From NCBI GenBank assembly GCA_004295565.1, contig AP019416.1, positions 4,340,001-4,404,000 on the forward strand: 64,000 nucleotides of DNA. The letters are read 5' to 3'. The position numbers and the translations under genes are program-made. Shown piece after piece: positions 1 through 9,022 of this stretch (its first letter is position 1; every line of letters starts with the position of its first letter). A model generated the notes under the pieces. It worked only from the letters and a program-made list of their open reading frames with translations. It was not told the DNA's origin and searched no databases. The stretch is from Vreelandella olivaria (lineage in GTDB: Bacteria; Pseudomonadota; Gammaproteobacteria; Pseudomonadales; Halomonadaceae).

Positions 1-260
1 CTTTCTCTTTCATATCGGCGGGACTTACATCCGCCACCACGGCACCGGTTTGGCGATATCACCACCAGCCCTTCCGCAGCTAGAATTTTCAGCGCCTCCC
101 GTAACGGAGTACGGGATACTTGAAGTTCAATCGCCAATGTTCGCTCGGGCAAACGTTGACCAGGCTGAAAATGATCCATCACGATATGTTCACGCAGATA
201 ATTCGCGACTTTCTCCACAAGTCCAGGCTGATTTGGCTGAACGACTTCTTCCATTGGCAT
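1..260 (-). CDS. GntR-family (FCD-type) regulator, N-terminal part, cut by window edge
   Basis: Read on the minus strand from an ATG at 260, this gives about 70 residues of a GntR winged-helix DNA-binding domain. It contains VEKVANYLREHIV, PGQRLPERTLA and the recognition helix VSRTPLREALKILAAEGLV. The protein then continues in another frame after about position 46 (VSPADMKE follows), so a two-base loss near 43-48 breaks the frame. The effector-binding FCD domain would lie beyond the left edge. The gene is divergent from the sugar-acid operon that starts at 538, and a perfect palindrome typical of this family lies in the shared promoter, so it is probably the local repressor. The HTH family is clear; the effector is unknown and presumably an acid sugar. 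Confidence 0.8.
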   Translation of the reverse strand, partial: MPMEEVVQPNQPGLVEKVANYLREHIVMDHFQPGQRLPERTLAIELQVSRTPLREALKILAAEGLVVISPNRCRGGGCKSRRYERE

Positions 261-409
261 ATTCACATAGTAAGCGAATGCCAAGAATGGCATACCAAAA
301 AATCCTTTCAAACAAATAGCATTAAAAATCTTGTTTTTAAAATCCATATTTATCAACACTATAAATAGAAAATAGATCTACTCAATACCAAAGTATTAAC
401 GTCAACCAA

Positions 410-439
410 TTGACCCTCAAAATGGTATACCACTACATT
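410..439 (+). promoter_or_regulatory. Promoter with embedded GntR operator
   Basis: A -35-like TTGACC (410-415) and a -10-like TACATT (434-439) are 18 bases apart. The spacer contains the perfect palindrome TGGTATACCA (423-432), which matches the core bound by ExuR/UxuR-type FCD regulators. An operator between -35 and -10 would give simple repression of the gene at 538. Inferred from sequence only. Confidence 0.55.
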
Positions 440-537
440 CCATACATACGATTGCTGAAAAGCTCACCTCTTTAGCGCCATGACGATAGAAAATGTCATG
501 GCAGCAGTTTGACCAGTAAAGGGAATACCCACACCGT

Positions 538-1960
538 ATGAACTACTTACAATATTTTGAAAAAGGCAAGGTGGTTGAGGCCTGTATCGCGGGTTCTGGT
601 GACTTTGGCCGCGGCGTTTTGCGACAAGCGCGGCAGATGGAAAAACTATCAGCACGCATTGCAATCGATATTAATCCTGAAAAAGCAGCCGAAGCGTTGC
701 GGCATGCAGGCATTTCTGATGCTCAGATAATGGTATGCCATTCTAAAAGTGACGCTGAAAAAGCGTGGCAAGAAGGGATGTTTATCGCCACGGGTGCCTT
801 TGAAACAATTCAAGCGCTGCCTTTCGATATTTTAGTGGAATCTACTGGCATACCTGATGTAGGCGCGCGCCATGCAGAAGCCGCTTTACTCGCAGGTAAG
901 CACGTTGGCATTGCCACTAAAGAGACGGAATCTGTGGTTGGCCCCTATTTGACTAGCCTGGCCTATCAACAGGGTCGTCTATTCACTCCGTTAGATGGTG
1001 ACCAGCCTAGCCTGCTTATTGGCCTACTCACCTGGGCCCGTACACTTGGCTTTGAGATTATTGCTGCAGGTAAAAGTAGCGAATATGACTTTATTTGGGA
1101 TGAGGCAAGCGACACCGTTACTTGCAACGGTACCGCCTTTCCTGCCCCTGGCTTGAAAGAACTTTGGGAATTACCGCCAGGCCAAGAGCGCGATATGGTG
1201 GAAGCACGCAGCAAGCTCCTCGCTGCGATCCCGCAAATTTCGGTGCCTGATCTGTGCGAAATGGTCAACGTAGCCAATGCCACGGGGCTACGTCCTGATC
1301 GCCCTGAATTTCATGCCATGGTACTGCGCACAGCGGAAGTACCGACCCTTTGGACATTCAGAGCCAAGGTGGGGCACTGCAGGGCCTTGAGCGCTTGGAA
1401 GTGTTTAATTGCCTACGCCGACCAGATGAACTGAGCTTTGCAGGAGGTGTTTTTGTGGTGGTGCGCTGTGAAGATCTGCATGTTTGGACTCTACTGCGGG
1501 ATAAAGGCCATGTACTTAGCCGCAGCGGCAGTAGTGCGATGATTTACCTGCCCCGACACTTGCTTGGTTTAGAAGCACCGATTTCACTTCTCGATGTGGT
1601 CATCAATGGTCAAACCTCCGGCGGTGGTCACGCCACGACACCCAGGTTTGACCTAACAGCGCGGGCAACCCAGCACATGAAAGCGGGCCAGCACCTCGAA
1701 ATGCGCGGCCACCACAGGCACATCGAAGGGCTACGTCCAGAGCTGCATCCCGCCGCGGCGCTAGCACCAGAAGCAAAAGTGCCTTTTTATCTACTGCCAG
1801 GCGCTCAAGTGATCCGAGACATTGCCCCAATCAGCCCATTACCTTAGCGGATGTGGCACTGCCTGAATCAACCTTAAAACAGCTTCGTGAAAAGCAGGAT
1901 CAGTTGTTTCAGCAAAATACCTTAGTTCCTAAAGCCGCTATCGACAGCGCGCTAAATTAA
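538..1960 (+). CDS. NAD(P)-dependent homoserine-dehydrogenase-like protein with C-terminal SAF domain (COG4091 type), frameshifted
   Basis: The N-terminal Rossmann part (GSGDFGRGVLRQ) and a homoserine-dehydrogenase-like middle (STGIPDVGARHAEAALLAGKHV, ATKE) are followed by a C-terminal SAF-like region (TARATQHMKAGQHLEM, HHRHIEGL, APEAKVPFYLLPGAQVIRDI). The repaired protein is about 474 residues. Frame is lost twice: near 1346-1352 (one base short, in a C3T3 stretch) and at the C4 run 1825-1828, after which ITLADVALPE continues to TAA at 1958-1960. Family members sit with TTT transporters and DUF1537 kinases in sugar-acid loci and are thought to oxidise or rearrange the acid; the reaction here is unknown. 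It is the first gene of the operon, with a weak ribosome site AGGGAA about 11 bases before ATG 538. Confidence 0.8.
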
Positions 1961-2010
1961 ACTTCCCTAACGGGAATTAAAAGCAATAACAATCAGATAG
2001 GAGAAACACT

Positions 2011-2978
2011 ATGCTCACTAAATCCACTTTCAAAATGGCAACGCTCGGCGTCGCGCTGGTTAGCGTCGCCACAGCTGTCAACGCTGATGATGCAGCGGAT
2101 TATCCGACAAAGACTATCCAGTTTTTGGTAGCGGCAGGCGCTGGTGGCGGCACGGATAACTTCGCTCGTGTGGTTCGCCCGATGTTTGAAGAAGCCCTGG
2201 GCGGCGCAAATATTACAGTTATTAACCTGCCCTCCGCCTCTGGTGCATTAGCGCACCAGCGCACCGCTACTGGCGCAGCTGACGGCCATACCCTTGATTT
2301 CGCTTCCACCACCTTAGTGACGTCTTTAGCAGCGGGACAAAACCCAATCGGCTTAGATCAACTCACGCCAGTGGCACGGATGCAGTCAGATGTAATGGCA
2401 TTATTCGTCAATCCAGAGCGTTACCCGGATTTTGAATCGTTCTTGGAGTACGCCAAGGAAAACCCAGGCGAGGTCACTGTGGGCGGCACCCACACCGCTA
2501 GCCCTGACCACGTTTCATTTCTGTCGTTGCGTGATGCATCAGGCCTGGATATGAATTTCATTCCTTACGACAGCACAGGCAATGCTACCGCTAATGTTCT
2601 GGGCAACAATATCGACGCGACCACCACGTCACTTAGCCCTTTGCTGAGCTATATGGAAGCGGGCCAAATGATGCCAATCCTAGTATTCAGCGATGAGCGT
2701 TTGGCCGATTATCCTGATGTTCCAACTACAGCTGAATACGAGTGGGATCTAACCGATGGCAATGACCGTGCCATTTTTGTCCATGCCGATACACCTGAAC
2801 CGCTTCTGAAACGCTTAGAAGATACTTTCAAAAGGTTTACGACTCTGAGGAGTACCAGGCATACGCCGAGCGAGTAAACCTTACTTATCGTGAAGGCTGG
2901 ATGGGCAGCGACGAATATCGTCAGCGCCTAGAAAATAACTATGAACTCTATTCGCGCCTACTTAATAACGATCAATAA
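2011..2978 (+). CDS. tctC: TctC-family periplasmic substrate-binding protein (TTT system 1), frameshifted
   Basis: A signal peptide (residues 1 to about 25, ending VNADDA) is followed by the Bug/TctC fold: YPTKTIQFLVAAGAGGGTDN, a TVGGTHTASPDH segment and DVPTTAEY near the C-terminus. These are tripartite tricarboxylate-transporter receptors for carboxylated substrates. Frame is lost at the A4 run 2830-2833; adding one A restores KKVYDSEEYQAYAERV and a normal end at TAA 2976-2978, giving about 322 residues. A good ribosome site (AGGAGA) precedes ATG 2011. It is followed by a terminator-like hairpin before tctB, which would favour excess receptor over membrane subunits. Given its neighbours, the ligand is probably a small hydroxylated acid. 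Confidence 0.88.
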
Positions 2979-3002
2979 AAATCGAATTAAGTGCTAAGTG
3001 AA

Positions 3003-3029
3003 GGCAGGCAATAAATTTGCCTGCTTTTT
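3003..3029 (+). terminator. Intra-operon stem-loop between tctC and tctB
   Basis: GCAGGCAA (3004-3011), a five-base loop and TTGCCTGC (3017-3024) form a perfect 8-bp stem followed by five T (3025-3029). It lies directly after the receptor gene and before the membrane genes, as expected for a partial terminator or a 3'-end stabilising hairpin. Confidence 0.7.
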
Positions 3030-3090
3030 AACTCACTGGCAGGGACTATTTTTATCAAATAGGCTCTGCCACATTCTCTCGGGGTTTATC

Positions 3091-3579
3091 ATGCACGCCA
3101 GGATTTCTCTCTTCGCATTCGCGGTGGTGTTGCTAGCACTGGTCAGTTTAGTGCCCACACTGCAGTTTCCCAGTTCCGCTGAGGTTTCTACCTTTATCGG
3201 CCCTCGCGTATGGCCTCTGACGCTAGTAATTGCGCTTCTTGGGTTGGGTAGCGCACTGCTACTGATCACTTGGCGTGATGCGCGGCGAGGCACCACTTAT
3301 GACGATGAACCGGAAGAAGCTTCTCGTCCTCAGAACGATCCCGTCACGGCTCAACGCTTTGCCCTAGTGTCCACGCGACACTGGTGGTTGATTGCCGCCA
3401 CCGTTATCTATACCTGGTTAATCAGCATGGTGGGCTTTTTAATCGCCAGTATCGCTTTCACATTGGTAGGTACGCTGCTGCTTGGGGCTCGCTCCTGGCG
3501 CACGATTCTAATTACAGTGTTGGTTGCCACGCTGCTGATGCAGGGTGTCTTCGTCATGCTGCTAGGCATCCCGCTATGA
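3091..3579 (+). CDS. tctB: TctB-family small membrane subunit (TTT system 1)
   Basis: Intact. ATG 3091 is preferred over upstream in-frame starts, because those would begin inside the terminator-like hairpin region. The 162-residue protein has four predicted hydrophobic segments: SLFAFAVVLLALVSLV; WPLTLVIALLGLGSALLLI; WWLIAATVIYTWLI with GFLIASIAFTLVGTLLL; and ILITVLVATLLMQGVFVMLL. A charged cytoplasmic loop (RDARRGTTYDDEPEE) divides them. This is the poorly conserved DUF1468/TctB subunit that pairs with TctA in Na+- or H+-coupled uptake. It lies between tctC and tctA as is usual. Confidence 0.82.
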   Translation: MHARISLFAFAVVLLALVSLVPTLQFPSSAEVSTFIGPRVWPLTLVIALLGLGSALLLITWRDARRGTTYDDEPEEASRPQNDPVTAQRFALVSTRHWWLIAATVIYTWLISMVGFLIASIAFTLVGTLLLGARSWRTILITVLVATLLMQGVFVMLLGIPL

Positions 3580-3637
3580 CACTTGTTGCCAAGAAGCTCC
3601 CCGATAACCGCTACTGCTACCTGTTTTGGAGTTGATG

Positions 3638-5126
3638 ATGCTAGAAAATTTTCTAGGCGGGCTGGCCGTGGTGATGCAACCACTCAACCTGCTACTACTT
3701 ACTTCAGCCGTATTTATCGGATTTATTGGCGGTGCGTTGCCCGGTATCAGCGGTGTTATTCTGGTGGTTATCCTGCTGCCCGTCACCTACGGCATGGACT
3801 CCACCACGGCCTTTATGCTGCTAACTGCCATTTATGGTGCGACCGTTTTTCTGGTTTAATCACCGCTATTCTCTACCGTGCCCCCGGAACGCCAGAAGCG
3901 GTAATGACCGCCTTCGATGGCTACCCGATGACCCAGCAGGGCCAGGCAGGTAAAGCACTGGGCATTGGCGTACTAAGCTCCGCGATTGGCGGCTTAGTGG
4001 GTACCATTGCGCTGATTATCTTTACCCCCATGTTGGCCACAATGGCGCTAAGGTTCTCCTCCCCGAGTATTTTGCCCTTGCCGTGCTTGGCTTAACCGTT
4101 GTTGCCTCTTTAGGAGGCCGCCTGATCTACGGACTGATTGGCGCCACTCTTGGCTTGTTTATCGCCACCGTTGGTATTGACCCACTGACAGGCACCAGCC
4201 GCTATACCTTCGATAACCTGAACCTTATGGAAGGTGTGGGACTGATACCGATGATCGTTGGGCTGTTCGCCGTTTCTGAAGTGATGAAACGCGCCCTAGA
4301 TCAAGACAGTCATCAGCCGATTACGAAAGTAAAAGTTAAAATCTTTGATCTACCTATCTTGCGCCAAATCGGCACCACGCTTACCCGCTCTTCTATTATT
4401 GGCGTAATCATTGGCATCTTACCGGGCATTGGAGCAAGCACCGCCGCAATGGTGAGCTATAGCGAAACAGTGCGTTGGTCTAAGCATCCTGAGAAATTTG
4501 GCAAAGGGGCCCCGGAAGGTATCGCAGCGCCAGAGTCGGCGAACAATGCCGCTGCCATGGGCGCCTTAGTACCGTTGTTTGCCCTGGGCATTCCAGGTAG
4601 TGGCACCACAGCGGTCATTCTTGGGGCATTTATCATGCACGGCCTGCAGCCTGGCCCAATGTTTATGATGACCCACAGCAGCCTAATATATGCCGTGTTC
4701 GCGGGTCTGTTTATCGTCAACTTTATGATTTTGTTGTTCTCGAAGCCATTTATCACCCTGTTCACCAAGCTATTGAATGTGCCCTACTCGGCACTCGGCC
4801 CGATCATTATTATGTGTTGCATCGTGGGTACCTACTCGGTGCGCAACTCCATGTTTGATGTGTGGTTGATGCTTGGCTTTGGCGTCATGGGCTACCTGCT
4901 GGAAAAACTAAAATTCCCGCTGGTTTCGATCATCCTAGGCCTAGTACTAGGCCCCATTGCAGAGAGCGAGCTGCGCCGTGCGTTGTCGATGTCTCAGGGA
5001 GATATATCGATCTTCTTTACCCGCCCCATCAGCGCCACCTTACTGGCCATTGCAGCACTACTGTTGGCAGTGACGATTATCTCGCCACTGATTAAACGCG
5101 CTCGCATGAAAGCCGCCACTCCCTGA
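3638..5126 (+). CDS. tctA: TctA-family large membrane subunit (TTT system 1), frameshifted
   Basis: The start MLENFLGGLAV at 3638 follows GGAG with six-base spacing. The repaired protein is about 496 residues with the TctA signature regions: GALPGISGVILVVILLP, YRAPGTPEAVMTAFDGYPM, IIGILPGIGASTAAMVSYSE and PESANNAAAMGALVPLFALGIPGSGTTAVILGAF. Frame is lost at T5 3846-3850 (six T expected, giving ATVFSGLITAILY) and at C4 4061-4064 (five C expected, giving SSPEYFALAVLG). This is the channel-forming subunit of the tripartite transporter and works with the upstream TctC and TctB. Stop TGA at 5124-5126, 13 bases before the kinase start. Confidence 0.88.
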
Positions 5127-5139
5127 ACCCTGACAACGG

Positions 5140-6432
5140 ATGCAACGTATGACAATTGTATTAGGCGCTATTGCCGACGACTTCACTGGGGCCACGGATC
5201 TTGCAAATAACCTGGTGCGCGGTGGCATGCGCTGCCTGCAGGTGATTGGCGTGCCCCAGCAAGAGATCGACCTCACTGATATCGATGCGGTGGTCGTGGC
5301 GCTGAAATCGCGCTCCTGCACGGTGGACAAAGCCGTGGCGGACTCTCTGGCCGCCCTTGAGTGGCTTCGCCAGCAGGGGGCCCGGCAGTTGTTCTTCAAG
5401 TACTGCTCCACCTTTGACTCCACCGACCAGGGCAATATCGGCCCGGTTACGGATGCGCTGCTGGAAGCGCTAGGAGCGCATCAAACGGTGATGGTGCCCG
5501 CTTTCCCGATTAACGGCCGTACGGTTTACCAAGGCCATCTGTTTGTCGGTGATCGCTTACTGAACGACAGCGGCATGCAGCACCACCCGCTAACCCCCAT
5601 GCAAGACGCGGATTTAGTCCGTGTACTCTCTCGCCAAACACCACACCCCGTGGGCTTAGCCAATCGCGCCATACTAGCTAAAGGGGCGGAGGCCACCCGT
5701 GCGCATTTATTATCACTGGCCGAGCACGGCATGCGCCATGTGATCTGTGACTCCTTGGATGAGCAGGATTTGGACGTGCTAGCCGACGCTACCGTCTTGA
5801 TGCCGTTAGTCACAGGTGGGTCTGGTCTGGGGCAGGCGCTGCCTGCTCAATACCGTGCCCAGGGCTGGCTAGAAAGTATCACTGAGCCGGGCCGTTTATC
5901 TCCTGCTTCAGGCGGTGCGCTGGTGCTCTCCGGCAGTTGCTCCCGGGCGACGCTGGCTCAGGTGGCGGATTTTCTGGCCAAGCACCCCGACGGTGGCTTT
6001 GCCCTTGATCCGTTATCGCTAAGTGAAGGAGACAAGCAGTGGGAGCAAGCGCTGGCCTTTGCTCTGGAGCGTTTATCCAGCAACGCTCCGGTATTGATCT
6101 ACGCCTCAGCGGATCCAGAGAGTGAAAGCCGCACAAGCCGAACTGGGCGTGGAGCGTGCGGGCCATCTCGTCGAAGAGGCCTTAAGCCAACTGGCCGTCA
6201 CGCTGGTCAACGAAGGCGTGGGCCGCTTGCTGGTGGCCGGGGGGAAACTTCCGGCGCGGTGGTCTCAGCACTCGGCATTACTACCCTACGGATTGGTGAG
6301 CAGATTGATCCCGGCGTGCCTTGGACTCAAGCTCCACTGGCGGTACGCGAGACACCATTGTCGCTTGCGCTGAAGTCTGGCAATTTCGGTGGCGTCGACT
6401 TCTTTACTCGGGCGTTTGAGGTGCTGGCATGA
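5140..6432 (+). CDS. otnK: DUF1537 four-carbon acid sugar kinase (OtnK-like), two compensating frame lesions
   Basis: The N-terminal DUF1537 domain shows the typical GAIADDFTGATDLANNLVRGG and KYCSTFDSTDQGNIG motifs, which bind the sugar acid; PAFPINGRTVYQGHLFVG is also characteristic. The C-terminal nucleotide-binding domain is garbled in the direct reading between about 6118 and 6240. There the true frame is +1 (VKAAQAELGVERAGHLVEEAL, VNEGVGRLLVAGG). A two-base loss in a GA repeat near 6117-6123 and a one-base loss in G6 6239-6244 cancel, so the open frame looks full length but contains about 40 wrong residues. Characterised relatives phosphorylate D-erythronate, L-threonate or other keto/oxo acids. 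It is followed immediately by the otnC-like aldolase. ATG 5149 is an alternative start. Confidence 0.85.
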   Translation: MQRMTIVLGAIADDFTGATDLANNLVRGGMRCLQVIGVPQQEIDLTDIDAVVVALKSRSCTVDKAVADSLAALEWLRQQGARQLFFKYCSTFDSTDQGNIGPVTDALLEALGAHQTVMVPAFPINGRTVYQGHLFVGDRLLNDSGMQHHPLTPMQDADLVRVLSRQTPHPVGLANRAILAKGAEATRAHLLSLAEHGMRHVICDSLDEQDLDVLADATVLMPLVTGGSGLGQALPAQYRAQGWLESITEPGRLSPASGGALVLSGSCSRATLAQVADFLAKHPDGGFALDPLSLSEGDKQWEQALAFALERLSSNAPVLIYASADPESESRTSRTGRGACGPSRRRGLKPTGRHAGQRRRGPLAGGRGETSGAVVSALGITTLRIGEQIDPGVPWTQAPLAVRETPLSLALKSGNFGGVDFFTRAFEVLA

Positions 6433-7080
6433 GCATCCACTTACATCGCCATAACAGCCTGCGGGAACAGATCAGCACCCTGGGCAAATCGCTGTTTGAT
6501 CGCGGCCTAACCATGGGCTCCAGTGGCAATATTAGTGTGCGGCTAGACGATGGCGGCTGGCTGATGACCCCCACCAACGCCTGCTTGGGGCGTCTGGATC
6601 CTGCACGAATATCCCATCTGGATAACAACGGCCAGCTGCTGAGTGGCGATAAGCCTACCAAAGAGCAGTTTTTGCACATGGCAATGTACGAAGAGCGCCC
6701 GCAGTCTGGCGCTATAGTACACCTGCACTCCACCCACTCGGTGGCGGTCTCTTGTTTGCCGGGGTAGATCCCTGCGACTGCATTCCCCACTCACCGCCTA
6801 CTACGTCATGCGGGTGGGCAAGCTGCCGCTCATTCCCTACCACATTCCCGGCGATCCTAAACTGGGCGATGCGGTGCGGGGCTTAGCCGGCAAACACAGC
6901 GCGGTACTGCTGGCCAACCACGGTCCAGTGGTAGCGGGGAAAAACCTCGAAACGGCGGTGTATGCCACTGAAGAGCTGGAAGAGACCGCCAAGCTTTACC
7001 TATTGCTGCGGGGCGAGAACCCGCGGGGGCTAACGCAGGAGCAAGTGGCCGAGCTGGAAGCGCGCTTTCCAAAAGATTAA
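6429..7080 (+). CDS. otnC: Class II aldolase/adducin-family protein (OtnC-like), frameshifted
   Basis: It overlaps the kinase stop by four bases (ATGA). The sequence has the class II aldolase hallmarks: MGSSGNISVRL, then TPTNACLGRLDPARISHLD, the metal-binding HLHSTHSVA, and after repair HGPVVAGKNLETAVYATEELEETAKL, about 217 residues. Frame is lost at G4 6761-6764 (five G expected, giving GVDPCDCIP) and C4 6785-6788 (five C expected, giving PPLTAYYVMRVGKLP). In known pathways OtnC decarboxylates 3-oxo-tetronate 4-phosphate to dihydroxyacetone phosphate after the OtnK step, which fits the tandem kinase-aldolase order here. The stop overlaps that of the convergent Lrp gene. Confidence 0.85.
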
Positions 7081-7583
7081 ACCAACACCTTATGGGTAGA
7101 GACCACCTGACGCAGCCCCATAAACGAGCGGATCTGGCGAACGCCGGGCAGGTAGAGCAGCTGTTCGGCGTGTAGCTTGTTGAAGCTTTGGCTGTCCCGG
7201 GTGCGCACCAGCATAAAGTAGTCAAACTCCCCGGTGACTACATGGCACTCCATACAGCCGGATACCTTCTGGGCCGCCTCTTCAAAGGCGGCGAAGGATT
7301 CCGGCGTCGAGCGATCCAGCACCACGCCAATCAGCACCACCATGCCTGCCTGTAGCTGCTCCGGGTCTAAGTGAGCCACCACCTGACTGATTACCCCGTC
7401 CCGTTTGAGCTTTTCCACTCTGCGTAAACACGCCGCAGGGCTCAGGCTCACCCGCTCCGCCAATGCCACATTGGAGAGCGTAGCGTCGTCTTGCAGCAGT
7501 TTAAGAATACGCCGATCTGTTCGGTCTAGGTCAGCCGCCTGATCATCAGGCTCAGCGCCTGAACGGGAGGTTTTTGAGCGCAC
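7077..7583 (-). CDS. Lrp/AsnC-family transcriptional regulator
   Basis: Intact, 168 residues with a GTG start at 7583. The N-terminal winged helix (DRTDRRILKLLQDDATLSNVALAERVSLSPAACLRRVEKLKRDG) is followed by the RAM ligand-binding domain (GVVLDRSTPESFAAFEEA, CHVVTGEFDYFMLVRTRD, LPGVRQIRSFMGLRQVV). It is divergent from the ACC deaminase gene across a 236-base AT-rich region. The same arrangement is known for AcdR, the Lrp regulator of acdS in several proteobacteria, so it probably activates or tunes acdS. Its stop overlaps that of the convergent aldolase by two bases. Confidence 0.88.
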   Translation of the reverse strand: MRSKTSRSGAEPDDQAADLDRTDRRILKLLQDDATLSNVALAERVSLSPAACLRRVEKLKRDGVISQVVAHLDPEQLQAGMVVLIGVVLDRSTPESFAAFEEAAQKVSGCMECHVVTGEFDYFMLVRTRDSQSFNKLHAEQLLYLPGVRQIRSFMGLRQVVSTHKVLV

Positions 7584-7819
7584 TATTATTTACCTTATTG
7601 ATCTTTATACACCATTTAAAACCATATAAACCACTTTATGCCAATTCTTATTGCTTTAAATCCTCTTATTTTGCAACACAAAAATATCAGCTAACACTTA
7701 GTATAAATAGCAGAGCCCGCCAACTGTTCACACGAAGCTTTTACCTAAATCTTTCATCTAAACCCTCGCCAAGCGAGCTTTCTATTTCGCACTGAAACAC
7801 TTATATGCTGGAGCCTGTT
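7584..7819. promoter_or_regulatory. Divergent AT-rich control region, lrp / acdS
   Basis: This 236-base region is clearly richer in A and T than its surroundings (for example TATTATTTACC, TTATTTTGCAAC and AGTATAAATAGCAG). It must contain both divergent promoters. I see no coding potential. AT-rich, bendable DNA fits Lrp-type binding, but I cannot delimit single sites. Confidence 0.45.
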
Positions 7820-8835
7820 ATGAACCTAGAACGCTTTCCACGCTACCCGCTCACCTTTGGCCCCTCCCCCATTACGCCGCTCAAACGTCTGAGTGAACAC
7901 CTGGGGGTGACGTGGAGCTCTACGCCAAGCGCGAAGACTGCAACAGCGGTCTCGCCTTTGGCGGTAACAAAACCCGCAAGCTGGAGTACTTGATTCCCGA
8001 AGCGCTGGAACAGGGCTGCGATACGCTGGTATCGATTGGCGGCATTCAGTCCAACCAGACCCGCCAGGTTGCCGCTGTGGCCGCACATTTGGGTATGCAG
8101 TGCGTGCTGGTACAGGAGAACTGGGTCAACTACTCCGACGCGGTGTATGACCGGGTAGGCAATATCGAGATGTCGCGCATCATGGGCGCCGACGTGCGTT
8201 TGGACGACGCGGGGTTCGATATCGGCATTCGCCCCAGCTGGGAGCAAGCGATGGAAGATGTTCGCCAACGGGGCGGTAAGCCTTTCCCGATTCCCGCTGG
8301 CTGCTCCGAGCACCCTTACGGCGGCTTAGGCTTTGTGGGCTTTGCTGAAGAGGTGCGCCAGCAGGAGAAAGAGCTGGGCTTCAAATTCGACTATATCGTG
8401 GTGTGCTCGGTTACCGGCAGCACCCAGGCAGGCATGGTGGTGGGTTTTGCCGCTGACGGCCGTGCCCAGCGAGTGATTGGCATTGACGCCTCTGCGAAGC
8501 CTGAGCAAACCCGTGAACAGATTCTACGCATCGCCCGCAACACCGCAGAACTGGTTGAGTTGGAAGGTGGTATTAACGATGACGATGTGATTTTGGATAC
8601 CCGCTACGGCGGCCCCGAGTACGGCTTGCCCAATGAAGGCACCCTGGAAGCCATTCGACTGTGCGCCCGCCTGGAGGGCGTACTCACCGACCCGGTCTAC
8701 GAAGGCAAATCCATGCACGGCATGATTGATAAGGTGCGCAACGGCGAATTCCCCTCTGGCTCCAAAGTGCTCTATGCCCACTTGGGCGGCGTACCTGCAT
8801 TAAATGCCTACAGCTTCCTATTCCGTAATGGCTAA
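7820..8835 (+). CDS. acdS: 1-aminocyclopropane-1-carboxylate deaminase, frameshifted near N-terminus
   Basis: This PLP enzyme of about 338 residues converts ACC to 2-oxobutyrate and ammonia. The repaired N-terminus runs [18 protein letters not shown], then frame is lost in G5 7903-7907 (six expected), giving [31 protein letters not shown] with the PLP lysine. [16 protein letters not shown] carries the substrate serine. The C-terminal pair Tyr-Glu in DPVYEGKSM and the Leu in YAHLGG are the residues that separate true ACC deaminases from D-cysteine desulfhydrases, so ACC deaminase is the better call. GGAG lies before ATG 7820. Divergent from lrp. The stop codon lies inside the first unit of a 15-bp tandem repeat. 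Confidence 0.9.
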
Positions 8836-8888
8836 GCCCGTAGTGGCTAAGCCCGTAGTGGCTAAGCCCGTAGTGGCTAAGCCCGTAA
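8824..8888 (+). repeat. 15-bp tandem repeat at the 3' end of acdS
   Basis: Three perfect copies of GCCCGTAGTGGCTAA occupy 8836-8880. They are flanked by a diverged unit that is the end of acdS itself (CGTAATGGCTAA, 8824-8835) and by a partial unit (GCCCGTAA, 8881-8888). Each unit carries an in-frame TAA, since 15 is a multiple of three, so extra copies never extend the protein. Confidence 0.95.
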
Positions 8889-8916
8889 TCTCTTAGAAGT
8901 AAACGCCCACCTTACC

Positions 8917-8980
8917 CCGCCTGATTAAGCGCTTAAATAACGCCGATCAGGCGGTTACTGCTGTACAAATAAAGTACAGC
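8917..8980. other. Nested palindromes downstream of acdS
   Basis: CCGCCTGAT (8917-8925) pairs with ATCAGGCGG (8946-8954). The 12-base perfect palindrome TTAAGCGCTTAA (8925-8936) begins at the last base of the left arm. A second hairpin, GCTGTAC (8960-8966) with GTACAGC (8974-8980), follows. There is no T-run, so this is either a rho-independent-like hairpin of modest strength or a binding site upstream of the gene at 9023. Confidence 0.5.
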
Positions 8981-9022
8981 CTTTAGTCTTGGCGTATAGG
9001 ATATTTACTATGAGGATACGCC

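Noticed and set aside
7820-8835. D-cysteine desulfhydrase instead of ACC deaminase
   Set aside because: The Tyr-Glu pair in VYEGKSM and the Leu in YAHLGG are the ACC deaminase-type residues, and the divergent Lrp gene supports acdS.
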